Assembly: GCA_013115145.1 (NCBI GenBank)
Contig: JAAPAO010000452.1
Span: 1,908-29,650, forward strand
Direction of reading: 5' to 3'
Source: Perkinsus chesapeaki
Lineage: Eukaryota > Perkinsozoa > Perkinsida > Perkinsidae
DNA: 27,743 nucleotides
The position numbers and the translations under genes were made by a program. The notes under the pieces are model-generated. The model worked only from the letters and a program-made list of their open reading frames with translations. It searched no databases and was not told the origin of the DNA. This document shows, one piece after another, positions 1 through 12,500 of the stretch (its first letter is position 1; each line of letters begins with the position of its first letter).

Positions 1-95
1 AGTAGATATTATTTATTATAGTAGATATTATTTATTATAGTAGATATTATTTATTATAGTAGATATTATTTATTATAGTAGATATTATTTATTAA
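1..95. repeat. 19-bp AT-rich tandem repeat, about five copies
   Basis: The unit agtagatattatttattat is repeated head to tail from base 1. Four copies are exact and the fifth differs only in its last base. The array begins at the window edge, so its true length is unknown. It has no reading frame and looks like a minisatellite in intergenic DNA. Confidence 0.95.
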
Positions 96-1252
96 TGTGA
101 GTATTGTTGATTGCATAACCTACCCATCATTTGCCATATAGTATCAGTCGGTCGAAGCTTAGACGCTTCTTTGATCAGGTCATCCTGGATTCGAATTCCA
201 TACAGGATTATTAACCAGAGGGGAGAATAGACTATTATGTAACTTGAGGGAGCTAACAGTGACCGTGGTGGATAGAGCGGTGAATACGAATGAAGCACCG
301 GTAATGAAGGACAAAGCGATAGAGGTAATATCGGGGAGGGGGTGGGGTCGGTTGGTTGTTGTTGTTGTTCTCTTTGTGTCCGTTCGGCAATCCTCCTTGT
401 TATATGATGGTTAATCTGATCGCAGTGTTTAATACGGTCACTTTTTTGATAGTACTTTCACTCAGTTTCCTGGTATAACGGTGCTCTGTGATGTGTAATA
501 TAATGCTGTTCTATCCACTCAACAATATACGATATACACCAAGTATTGATATTTTGTTGAAGAAAATAATTTGGACTAGTTCTCAGTTATAAGCTATCAC
601 TCGATTGTTCCTTCAGTGGTCGCCTTAAGGTTTGAGTGGTAGGAAATGCAGAGGGTATGTAAAATTCGAGATAGCAGAGCGTGATACAACTTTAATAGTA
701 TTAATGTGACTACTGAGTTTATAATAATATTGAATATCTCTAAATGAGCAACCTCGATTATTCATCGACTAAATTATTAACTACTACTCTGGGCTAGGTT
801 TATAGCAGCGAGTACTGTCGTATTAGATATTACTGTGTAGAGGAGAGGAGTCGTAGAGCTCTGCAGAAATGTGGTCTCGGGAGCTCTACAGTGCGAACCA
901 AACCGTTATGCAAATTCGTCTTTTTGCTATAACTTTTTTAATTTTACGACTTAGAACATGAAACTTGGAAGATAGCATGATGGTAACAGTTAAGAATACT
1001 TTTTATAATATCATGACCGTTTCTCCACCCAATAGAAGTAATGCGGAGGAACTGTAATGGGAATTTTGCTATGAAGGAGACAACAAAGCCATTCCGGCTG
1101 GACCTGAAATCGATGTTTGTCTGCGACTCCGTGGATACGATATATTTATATAATATGCATACAAATAGGTCAAGGATCAAATAGATCCTGAGTTATTACT
1201 TTGTATTTCCTTCTTCATTGGGTGTATGTTACTATTGATAATACTTCCTCAG
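96..1252. other. Non-coding or unresolved DNA upstream of the coiled-coil exons
   Basis: I see no convincing coding exon in this stretch; the short open frames do not resemble proteins. It has a G-rich patch near 331-350 and a short GTT-repeat run near 350-370. Because the exon that begins at 1253 opens in mid-codon, at least one earlier exon of that gene should lie here, but I could not identify it. Confidence 0.5.
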
Positions 1253-1822
1253 GGCAGGCAGCAGCAGTATTCGACGACCTAGCTGGGTGTGATGTTGGTG
1301 TGCAAACGGATGCTATGGGAGAGCTGGATCGTTTAAGAACAGAACTAGCATTTGAGAGACGTCGAGCTATAAGTCTTGAGCGGCAATATACCAGGTTATA
1401 TAGGGAGTCGGTGGGAAAGGTCGCGGGTTCGAATCCTGGCTGGAACATTTTTAAACAATTTTATCTGATCGTACTAGTTGCAGAGTTGAAAATTATTGCT
1501 TGTTCTATTAGGTCTGAAGTTGATCGCCTCGATATGATAGCTCGTAATAATACTCTAGAAGTTGAGATACGCCGGTTGGAGCAGCAACTGGCACATAACA
1601 GGGACTTCCACTGTATCCAAGCGACCAGGGAAAGTAGTAGGACATAGTTGGAAGGAAAAGAGTGGTAGGATTTCAGGCATAGAAGGAGCACTGAGGAGGG
1701 GGGCGGAATCTTTATTGAGTGGAGGGCCGCATATAGTGTTGTCTATGAGGGTAGTAATGGTATTATGGCATCAGCGGTGCTCTGTGGCTTTGACAATAGC
1801 CTTGTAGCTACTATGGTACTAG
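1253..1822 (+). CDS. Coiled-coil protein, 3' exons only (5' end not found)
   Basis: I do not recognise the family. Proposed exons are 1253-1394, 1512-1633, 1677-1750 and 1808-1822, and all junctions keep frame. The first exon follows a good acceptor (cttcctcag) and starts in mid-codon, so earlier exons are missing. The joined product is rich in Leu, Glu and Arg with heptad-like spacing (LDRLRTEL, RRLEQQL) and contains the phrase GVQTD often seen in coiled-coil proteins; a parallel coiled coil is inferred. The frame stays open across 1395-1511, but that stretch holds a tRNA-like T-arm. Removing it as a phase-2 intron joins two coiled-coil blocks cleanly. The next intron (1634-1676) is 43 nt, a size typical of this window. 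The last tiny exon is uncertain: without splicing, the frame stops at 1807 instead. Confidence 0.45.
1395..1511 (+). other. Intron carrying a sense tRNA-3'-end-like element
   Basis: This 117-nt phase-2 intron runs from gttatatag to ttctattag and is flanked on both sides by AGGT. Bases 1418-1452 read like the 3' part of a class I tRNA gene: AGGTC variable loop, T-arm around GGGTTCGAATCC, acceptor 3' strand, then CATTTTT, which resembles a Pol III terminator. No matching 5' half (A box, anticodon arm) is evident. The same 35-nt layout recurs in two ARF-GEF introns. Confidence 0.65.
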
Positions 1823-3535
1823 CTAATATTTACTATTGTTTCACAAGTTGGGAATATAGTAAGTCAGTAGGCGAATTGGAAAGATAAAGAATGATTCCTG
1901 GTGTGGCTGCTGGAACCGTTACGGTTCAATTTTCTTGGCGCGCAAGAAACAATATGGCTTGATTGAGTTATGCGGCATGCTCGAGCCGAAGAAGGGTCGG
2001 AGATGAAACTTGGCGAGCTAATGATTGTTTGGAAACTTGATCTCGCCTTCCAACGTTAATACTTCCAAAGGCGCCATTACAGAATTTAAGAAAGCTCAAG
2101 ATAGATAATAAGAGACCTACATTACTGTATACAAGTGAACATGTCCATAGAGGAAATAAAGTATGTATTCACACTGGGGACGAGTGTGCAATAAGATAAA
2201 GTGTACATGGATTAACGAGAATGATGGATATAAACGTGACAGCTTCTAGCTAAGTGTCTACGTAGCGTTATGGTTGTTGTACTCCTCTCTGAATCATATT
2301 ATTGAAGTTCTCAGAACTTGACTTGGAGAATATGATAGTCAGGTTGAAAGTGCGAGGTCAGCTGGCGTAAATCGTGGCGATTACTGTTGGGTTGAGATAA
2401 GAATATCTTTTGGAGAAGGAGGTCGATTGGTGGCTGCCGGAAGGACACATCAGGAAGTCTATAATGAAGGGGAGGTTCACTTTGGTGGTGTCGAGTTGGA
2501 GATGGCATGCAATGGTAGTGTCACGTGGGAGTGGCAGTGCGGCTTTCAACCGCGATATGCCAAATGCCAGGCTGAAATATATTCGAGACTTCGCAGGTTT
2601 TGGGTATGATGAGTTGAATAGTTTTGGTTTCGGGGACTGTCCGTCTCTCCGGATCGGTTTTAAAATCGAGTACGTTTGTGGATGTGAAGTAGATCAGAGT
2701 CGTACCTGTCTAACATTTCTCCTTTGTTGGTATTGTACGTCTCCTTAGTCTTGCCGAAGTTAGCATCCTTATCTCATTCCTTGTTGAAAATGGTATTATG
2801 TATTTGGGGTAAAGCAAAGGGCGGAGAGAAGGCCTATTTGGTGGAGAAATCGGAGAAGTGGGAGCCTATAACGACACATGAGGATCCTAAAACGTAGTAG
2901 TCTGGTGGCATCGTGGTTATATAGGAAAAGCTCTTATAGGAATTCCGTAAGCATTTGATATTGGGTAGTTATATGCGTACAGTTCTCATCATTGAGAAGT
3001 ATTAATATTTTTAAATGTATGTTAATGCTCACGTAATGGTAGTGTAGTGGGAGCGTGGTGAATAAGAGCTGCAAAGTGGCTTCACCGTATAAATTAAGTT
3101 GGAGAAAGCATTGGATGAGCCAATGCCTTTTCGAACTGATCTTTTCCGATATAAAATTGCGTCTTCATATCGCTGAAATTATCGCGATATTTAATATCGC
3201 CTTTTCCGGTAGCCTATTTTTTCCGGTAAATAAACTGTACCTGCGTCAGGCTTGAAGGCGTGTACAGGTACAATCTCTCAATAATTATACATAAAGTATT
3301 ATTAATGTGTAGTATAATTATTAATATAAAGTATATTGATTACACTGGACACGAGGTTGAACGGTATTATGAGCTTTGAACTACAACCGTAGATATGGTC
3401 TTAATTATTATGGGCAATCTTGGGCAGTTGTATAAATGTATTTCGGTTCTCCGTGCATGACTTCGGCGTCTAGCGCACATGGGATTGGTATGGAAACACA
3501 AAGTTCGTAATGCCAAGTTTTGTCGCTTGTGAGAG
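1823..3535. other. 1.7-kb intergenic stretch with no supported gene
   Basis: The longest open frame here (2410-2748, plus strand, 112 codons) has odd composition, overlaps equally long frames on the other strand, and resembles no family I know. I regard all of these as chance. The stretch probably holds the 3' end of the coiled-coil gene's transcript and the promoter and leader of the ARF-GEF, but I see no defined motif. Confidence 0.5.
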
Positions 3536-6500
3536 ATGTCTGGTAAGTTGGTATTAAGGTACTTCTTGGAAAATGCAGGCGATGTTGTTTTGAGTCACAT
3601 CCATGCTCGTATTGCCGATTAGTTAGTATGACGCTAGACTTCCAGGTGGAGGTAGTAGGCGTGATGACAGTGATGATGATGATAGCATCGTAGCAGCTCC
3701 GTTATGACTACATTCTCCCTGTGCTTGTGTTTGTGTAGCTCTGGCATGTACTTTCATCGACTGGTTCATCATATAACTATATATCGTTACAAGAACAGAC
3801 TTGTGGACATATTCTGCATGTTGGTGATAATGAGGAGGAGGAGGAAGTGTTGTTGAGTTTCGTCGGAGAATGTGTTGTTGAGTTTGTGGTGTATTGGTGG
3901 TATGATATTCATCAGTAGTAGTTGTTGTTTGTCGTCTTGATGGCGAACATAATAGAGAGGATATCTTCCTGGACGGGAGGTAGTAGTATTATTGGGAAAG
4001 CACGCTGGTTGTGACATTGCTGTTATGCTGGTTGTTGATGTCTCTTTTGCTCAATTCTTCTAATTTCCAAGTGAACGTTTGAACTGACTAATAGGGGGCA
4101 AAGATTATTGTATTCAAAAGATGAAGGATTTAGTATGTTATATAATATGTATGTAATAAGTTTAGTTATAATTGTATAATAAGTATGTATATTATTACAA
4201 TCAATAATATCATACTAATACTCGGTATTCGGCCACTTGGTTCGTTCATGAGTTGTTTTCGCATCACTCGAACTTCGAGTCGCAGAGAAAAAGCTTGAGG
4301 TTGTCGCACCTCGGGAGCCATTGTATTTTAGTCAGCAGGCCTTTGGTTTCTTAAGTGAACCCTTCTGGTAGAAATAGGATCCCTGGAAACTAGATAGATT
4401 CATTTTCGATGAATCATACTGGTATTATTATATAACAATATATTACAGCTACTGCTACAAGGGTTTCGTAGTAGATATATCTATAATGTGATATTTTATG
4501 TCGTTTTTTCCCTCAGGTGGGAGTGATGATGAGCATACTCTCACCACCTTACGAGAGCTGCTATCAGCGGTAACAGCCCCGAATAGTGCAGTGCATGGCG
4601 AGGATCTTATTAAAGGGGTTAAGCTCTGTTTTGAGGTGAGAGAAAGATATTTTTATATCAACTGAATGACTTGTTACAGGTTCACCGATCGCCGAAGTCG
4701 TCGGAGTTGGCGCAGAGGACAGCGCAGGCGGTACTAACCCAAATACTGCATGCCACTGTACAGAGGGCCGAGATGTCTCCAGGTGATATTATAGCTGAGG
4801 CGCAGAAGGTAATAAAGAGGGGTGCTCAACGCTGATGTATTGGTGACGGGTTGAAGGTGGTTTAAAATATGGTGAAGGTGTTAAATTATAAAAATCAGAG
4901 TCAGAGTGTTGAGATTGATAATTGTCTGGTTTATGTGGTATTCTGATGATGAGGTGATAATGTTGGATTTTCCATACATGGTAATTTTACTCAAAGCGGG
5001 ATATATAATTTTTAACCGCGCAATTTTCGACGGTTTCATATACATTTACTGGGCAAATGAGATATGCATGATCATTGGAACTAAGATAGTTTGAAGACCA
5101 GTGACGAGAATTCGAATAATATTGAGAGAGTAATCGAAAAGGATTGGTAGGTCGTATAATTTTGTAACTGTGATATATAGTGCTCCTGTCGATTAGCGTT
5201 CTCTCAGGCGAAAGCGGCATCGGTGGATGAGTCTACCACAAGAGAGCCGAGTCCATCAGCGTCACCATCATCGAAGGAGGACAATATGTCTGAAGGGGGA
5301 AGGGAGAGGCAGGCGGAGGAGTGGATTGATAGTCAGGTAGTGAGGCAGGGTCGAGACACTCTGCGACTTGTACTTAGCAAATATAAAAAACAGCTACTTT
5401 CCGTTTACAGCTTCTAATTATAATGGTTCTCGCCTTTCTTTTGCCCCTCTCACTGGATGTGCAATTTGAGTGTGGCATTTTGGGAATTTGTGAGTGAAAT
5501 ATAATGAGGGGGAAGAGTGTTATTAAATATAATTACTAGACCGGATCAAACCACAGCGAGTGGCCGAGGGGTAAGGAAGAGGTGTGGTCTCTGTGACGCT
5601 TGCTGAGCTGAGGGGACAGTGCAATGATTAAGGGTCAATTAGAGGTGATTAACGTTGATGAATGATAATATACAACACGCAGACGTTCTAGAAATAATAG
5701 CCCATAAAAACGTATAAGTCTAGCTGCTAAAATGTTGAAAGGTTCATTGTGAAGGAAACTGTTGTTAGTATTATTCTGAGAAGATTGAGGTAGAATTATG
5801 TTACCTAAGGGCAATTTTTTGCGCAGAAATGTACAACACAATTTGTCCCTTTTTTGTCAGGTTGGGCAATGGCTCGACGAAGCAGTAGCGAAGGTGGATC
5901 CTTCAGCCCCCAATGAGCGAGGCGAAGCCCCTAAGAAGTTTGGTTTTTGTATTGTGTGTCGGAAACCGGCACCTCATTACTGTATAGACACTAAGGATCC
6001 GGTGTGCAGTAAAGCATGCAAGGAGATCAACTTGCAAAGGCGAAAGGTAACCATGGGAAGTAGAGTGTATTATTGCTGGTTGTTGAGTGCGTCAGGAAGT
6101 GAATTGTTTCATAGGGAGGCTCTGTTAAGCAGGAGAGGATATAGACGGAAACCTTAGGGAGTTCCCTTGTGGAATCTGTTGCACCTGGCGTTTGGTATGA
6201 ATCGTGATAATAGCAGATTTTAGCAGGACTTTGTGTAATTTTTGTGTAAGATCATTTGGGCTGGTCAGTGGGCTGGCTAACAAAATTTCGTTATAAAATA
6301 CGCATTTCTGGAAAAGAAGTCGCCAGCAGTTAAACAGCCTTTATTATTGTTATCAGGTAGTTGACCACTGCCCTCCGATAGAGTCTGAGGAGGAGGGAGC
6401 CCCAACTCTGAGTAACGGGGAAAGATCACCTATTAATGACGGTGTAGATGTTGATGCCCGAATAGCCGTGTACCTGGATGATGCACTGAAGATCTTCTCA

Positions 6501-9500
6501 ACGTTGTGTAAGTGGGGGGAATGCTCTTTTGTATTGAGTACATTGCTTACCGGTTTAATAACGTTCACGGGCGGTTTATAATTTCATACCGCTCTTTCCT
6601 CAACTTTTGTTGCTAATAATATACAGGAATCTTTTTCATAGGTACCATCTCCTTGTATGGTACATTAGAGCCTCCAGCGGAAGGAGCCCAAGTGGACCCT
6701 TCCTCCACCACCGATCCCTTAGTAGGCATTCTATTTTCATTATTTCGATGAACATATTTCTATTTTGGATCAGGCTGTGAAGACGAAGCGTTTGAGTCTG
6801 GATATGGTCCTGTGCGTCATCAATGGTTCCGGTGATAATTTGAAGACAAACCCAGCATTTATTGAGGAAATAAAGTAGGTCGTGGGTTCGAACCCCGGCG
6901 GGGTCATTTTTCTTGACTTTTAGGACACGTTTGATGTACTCGATTCTGAGGAATTGTGTGTCTCCGGTGCCTAAGATTTTTACTTTGGCACTGCAAGTGT
7001 TCGTTGCTGTTGCGACCAATCCGGATTTAAAGGCGCACATCAGCACTCAGATAGGAGTGTTTGTGGAGGAAGTCTTCAAGCGAATATTGGACTCGGGCAA
7101 CTCGAGCTATCAGCACAAGCATAGAGTCTTGCAGGTAGGAAAGATTATTACAACTTATCATTCGAAAAAGCGCGTGAATCTCTATTGCGTTCTAAAAATA
7201 ACAGATATTTATCGGACGCTGGATTATTGATTACGAAGTGATTGTTGAAGTGGATGCGAATCTGGATAGTATATATAGCTGTGTTCTTCCGCCGTCATGC
7301 ATATCCGTCCGTCTGCATCCCTGCAGGCTTTTTCTATGAGCATGAATAATATATACTTGTTGCTTGTGATACCAAATTGTCTCACTTCGATGATAGAAAG
7401 TTTAATATCGTAGGCCTGCCCGGACGGGAAGCTTTGAAAGTTCCAGGGGGGATTTTTACCACTTCCAGCAATACCGTGTCATTTAGTTGGGGCAAACCTG
7501 AGTCTTGTAATTATTGGTCTTTAGGTTTTCTACAAGCTCTGCACCGATGCCACCACTTCACTTGACCTTTTCATGGAGTACGATTGTAGTGTGTCGGAGA
7601 GGAATGTTTTTGAAGGGTCCATTTCGACACTGGCAAAGATAGCACAGGGGGGCATTCAGAAGTCTGGAGGAGGCGATCTTCAGCCGGAGCAGGAGTCAAA
7701 GCTCCGAACGTTGGCATTGGAAAGCTTGGTGACGTTAACGGGGAGCATGGTGGAACTTTCTAACAGGCCGATAGAGCCGGCAGGGGGGAGAGAGAAGTCA
7801 TCGGAGGAGCAGGGATCGGAGGAAAAGGGGAATGACGTGACGACCGGGAGTTGCTCTGGCGGAGATAGTGAAAGTGGAGGAGGCACGCCGAAGAATGCAA
7901 TAAGCTCTGCAGTCAACGGCACGGCGAAATCGAGCGCGATCGTGGCAAAGGCCAGAAAATCCGAGCTTGAAGCGGGCGTGAGAAAGTTTAATATGAAGCC
8001 TAAAAGAGGAGTGGAGTATTTCGTGGCGCATGGGTTTTGTAACAGCGATCCTCAAGATGTGGCGAGGTTGTTGAAGAGAACTCGAGGGCTGAGCAAGACG
8101 GCTTTTGGCGATTATCTGGGAGAAGATGAACCATTTAACTTGCAAGTGATGTATTCGCTGGTTGAATCACACGACTTCAGGGGCATGGACTTGGTATCAG
8201 CATTGAGGGAGTTTTTGGAGGACTTCAGATTGCCGGGAGAATCTCAGAAAATAGACAGAATGATGGAGAAGTTCGCCGAGCATTATTGCAAGCAAAATCC
8301 GGAGGCATATGCCAACGCTGACTGTGCCTATATACTGTCATTTTCACTGATAATGTTGAACACTGATCTGCACTCTTCGCAAGTGAAGAACAAGATGAGC
8401 TTAGATGACTTCAAGAGGAATAATAGAGGGATTAACGATGGCGCAGATATTCCGGACGCACACTTGGATTTCCTTTACAACGAGATCAAGAACAAGCCAT
8501 TCTCGCTGGACGAGGACGAGGATCTTAGGTTGAAGCTTGCAAGTCAGCAGAAATCAGCAATGCAACCATCGAGAAGGTTTGAATTGTTTATTAAAGAGAC
8601 GGAATCTATTGTGGAGAAATCGAAGGAAATGCTGAGCAAGAAGCCGGAGGACCTGAGAGCAGTGCAGGATCCGCAGGAGTAAGGGTACCATATTGATCAT
8701 AGCGTCACTCTACTGTACCTGCTGGGAACTTGTTTCACAATTTTTGTCTCGAGCATCCAATTTTTCAATGGAAAAATTGCTTTTTGTGGAATATTTCTGT
8801 CGAAATAATAGGGGGGCTAGAAGAATTATTTACTCGTTTTCGCGGGGTGGGGCTTTTCGAAGAGGAAGGAAGTTGCGGCAAGCTTAATAGTCCCACTGAT
8901 CCTCGTGGAGAGCTCAGAAGGGCGTCCCGTGTATGCTCGTAATTGCTTATAATATTCTAAAATGTCCCGGTAGGATCGGAGTGTCTGCTGTGGCGTTTGG
9001 GCAATCGAATCGTGCCGAATGTTACCCGCTCTTCAGTAACATTCACGACGTGAACTTCACGTAATATCTGATCAGGTATCTTGGGCCTATGTTCGAGGTC
9101 ATGTGGGGTAGCATCCTCGGTACACTGTCACAGTTGATGAACTCTGAAGATGAATCTATTGAAACGATAGAATGGTAAGAAGCAAGCTTCAACCTTAGAT
9201 ATCGTTCTTCTTTATAGGTGCGTGGAAGGCTTGAAGCACGCAGTCCGATTGTGTGCCAAGTTTGATATGGAAACAGAACGAGAGTGTTTCGTCGCCATGC
9301 TGGCCAAGTAATTTTCTCGTCCTTTGCAAACGTTATTTTCCCTCCCAGATACACCGGTTTAATGAGGAGTCCATTCGATGCACCTGTTAGTACTAAAAAC
9401 ATTATGTGCATCAAGGCACTCTTGAGCCTGGCTAATAATGAAACTGACGGCGGTGAGGTTGTCCTGGGTAAGAAAACTGCCGAGCATTTGGCCCGCTCGA

Positions 9501-12500
9501 AAGAGCACTGAACAGAGATATATTTTAATGATATTTCTTCCTCCTGGAAGTTTTTCTTGCGGAACGGGTCTTTGTTTTGGGATGCGCTAACCGAAGCATC
9601 AAATAGACAACCGTGGCCGTTCGGTGCTTTTTCAACTCGCCAGATTTTTCCCCTATGCCGATGTGTTTGACCAGGTCACTCTTGGAAGCATATCCTTCTG
9701 ATGGCGTCCCAGATAGACAGACTGACTCTGTCAGCTAACCGGGCAAAGAGTGATTATGTCTACTTTACCAATCCAAATGGCTCTGAGCCTCAGAGGGTGA
9801 GTAATTGGGAATCGTTTTCATCGCGGCTACAGAAATGAAACGGAATAATCATGCCTCCTCCCTCTCACCGCCGCCGCCGCCGCACATATGCACCTTCCGA
9901 GGGTTAATTATTTATAATGTTATTAAAGGGAATAGTTTCTCATAATACATTACCTCTCGTTGCCTTCTTGCGGTGCGATCATCTCCATCATTATAATATT
10001 TTTCTTCGTGCTTTCCGGGTTGTTATTATTTGTTACTTTGATGTTTCAATTCTCAGCATACCCGGTCGAGCATGATGGGTTCGATGTTCGCCACACATTC
10101 CTCATCGACGTCGGCTCCTCATCTGGCGAGACAATGGGTAGGCACTGGAGTTAGTGTTATGATGAAACAACCGGAAGAACCATCGGAAGCCGAGATAAAT
10201 GTAAGGAGAAATGCGCTGCCTGGGACTCGAACTCGCGGTCTCTGGGTCTGTGCTTGCCTACTCGACGAATATAATGTGACCCTCTTCAGGCCAGTAAGGA
10301 TTTAGTTGAAGGGCATCCTGAGATCGTTCCCGCGACCGACGCTATCTTCCAGAGGTACGTGGCTCCAGCCGTATGGCGTGACACCTCCAAATGCCCGTCT
10401 TCGTTAAACCTATGTTTATTTTTTTCAATTTGCACTACTCATTATGTCTTGGCTTGAATTGAAATGCAAACTCGAAAATTCGAATTCAGAAATCGCCTCC
10501 AGCGAACTTGTTATCCCACACGCTTGCCGATCAGATTCACCCCTTGTTCAGGTCTATCAATCTCTCCAACGGTGAAATCATAGTGTTCGTTGAGGAGCTC
10601 TGCAGCCTCTCCTCGGCCGAGCTAGCGGTTGTCGACAACCCTCGAGTCTTCTGTTTGCAAAAACTTGTCGAAGTCGCCGACATTAACATGTCCAATCGAA
10701 TCCGTTTGGTTTGGTCTCGGATTTGGCGGGTGCTCTCGGCCCACTTTGCTCAAGTAGCCCAGAGCAAGAACCAGCAGTTGTCCATGTACGCAATCGACTC
10801 TCTGCGCCAACTGGCGTTGAAGTTCCTCCAGAAGGACGAGCTTTCGAACTATCATTTCCAAGTGGAATTCTTGCGACCGTTCGAAGCCGTGATGGCATCG
10901 TCGGAGAGCTCTCGAGAGGTGAAGGAGTTAATTCTGTCGATTATGGAGTCCTTTGTGGCCTCGGACGTGACCCGATCAAATATGAAATCTGGTTGGAAAT
11001 CTGTTTTCCATGTCTTATCGCTGGCGGCTACCTCTGGTGGTGACAAGGTTGTCGTTGAGATGGGCATGAGAATCGTCACCAGATTGCGGGAAGACTACTT
11101 CGACACTGTGTGTGTTGAAAATATGCGGGACTATGTCCGAGTGCTGGTGGGGTTTGCCCAGTGCACTGCTGGGGGGTTGGAGGTATCGATGAAAGCGATG
11201 CAGTATTTGCAGGACTGCATAGGTAGGCTTAATACTTTCTCATTACCTTTAGTTGATACTCAAATAAAGCGCGTAATTGATATTGGACGATTCGGGCGTC
11301 TTTTGATCATCGGTTCTACTCCCGCCATGCTAGTGTATGCAATGCAAGGGTATCACAATATAATATAGTTAATTGATTCCTGTCTTGGTGGTAGTTTTGC
11401 TCTACTAGGGAAAGATGTCTTCTCGGGATCGTCTACAAAATATCTTTATGCTGCGAGACTCGCACAAATCAAGACTCCGAAGTTTACCCCCAGCAGGGTT
11501 ATCTCTGGGCACTGTTCGAGCTCACCTTGAGCTCGTCGAGTGCATTCACTTCCTGTCAGATTACCTGGCCGATCCAGACAACCAGCTGCCTCCTATCCAA
11601 TCCTCGTATCAGCAGACTTTGATACCCGGAAGTAGGACGACTACTTCCTTTCACTTTTCATACGGTGAATTAGGCACGCCCCAGTCGGGATCGACATTGC
11701 CTACGACGGCTTCGCCGGGGAGAAGGGAAGTTGCGTTGGCGACGAGCGCACAGCAGCAGCAACCTGCGTTGCACTGGTTTCCGGTAAGGCTTTATGATCG
11801 TGGCTGATGGGAGGAGGGGACCGGCTTCCTCACTCCCACCAGGCATGCTTTGATTTACTCTGTAATTCGCTGCGGAGGTATTGGTAATGGTCGTCATTTT
11901 TATTAATCTGGATAAAATATTGTTTGAAATTATAACCCTGATATGTTATCATCTCATTTTCAATATTAATACCCATAGGTCCCATTTGGATGCCTATATG
12001 CCCATGCTGTCATTTCTTCAGATCCTCCACGGTTTGGAAGTTCTGGTGTTCGACAGTCGAAGAGATGTTCGCACCTCAGCGATCGATAAGCTATTTGACT
12101 GTCTAACCTCACAGATCGATGACTTTGACAATGATACTTTACTCATGATTTTCAATGGGGTAAGTCGACTTCGCCGGGGAGTCCAGGAAGCCAAGAATCT
12201 GTGCTACATCGGTGTTTATATGGTACATTATAACCTTGTCATTTCAAGCTCAGACATGCCGAACTAACCGCGGTTCGATGAGCATGCTGCTCTTTAAGGT
12301 TTTTCGTGAGGACCATGCGCTCTTCTTACCCAGCTTACATTTTTCCGGAGAATGTCGAGTGTTGGAGGATGATTATTGTTGACTCAATAGCAATGATTAA
12401 ACGGAATCATCAGTTTGAAAAAATAGTTACCAGTCGCACCTTCTTGGTTGTAAGTATAGTTGTTGCCTTCCAGGTACTGTCGCCTTTGTTCGATGACCTA

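Noticed and set aside
1370-1452. A complete functional tRNA gene
   Set aside because: Only the 3' part is recognisable: no 5' acceptor strand complementary to the 3' end, no D-arm or anticodon arm, and the first T-stem pair is mismatched.
2410-2748. 112-codon plus-strand open frame
   Set aside because: Its composition is unlike a protein family, equally open frames lie on the other strand, and there are no splice or context signals.
8680-8682. In-frame TAA after the Sec7 domain, as if the gene ended there
   Set aside because: It overlaps a strong GTAAGG donor, and downstream exons continue the HDS repeats in matching phase to 16064.
9865-9883. Short GCC-repeat run as a functional repeat
   Set aside because: It is a simple microsatellite inside an ARF-GEF intron, with no further structure.
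11409-11496. Alternative exon 19 start at 11409
   Set aside because: In the phase left by exon 18 it runs into a stop near the end of the segment and cannot reach the conserved LHWFP frame.
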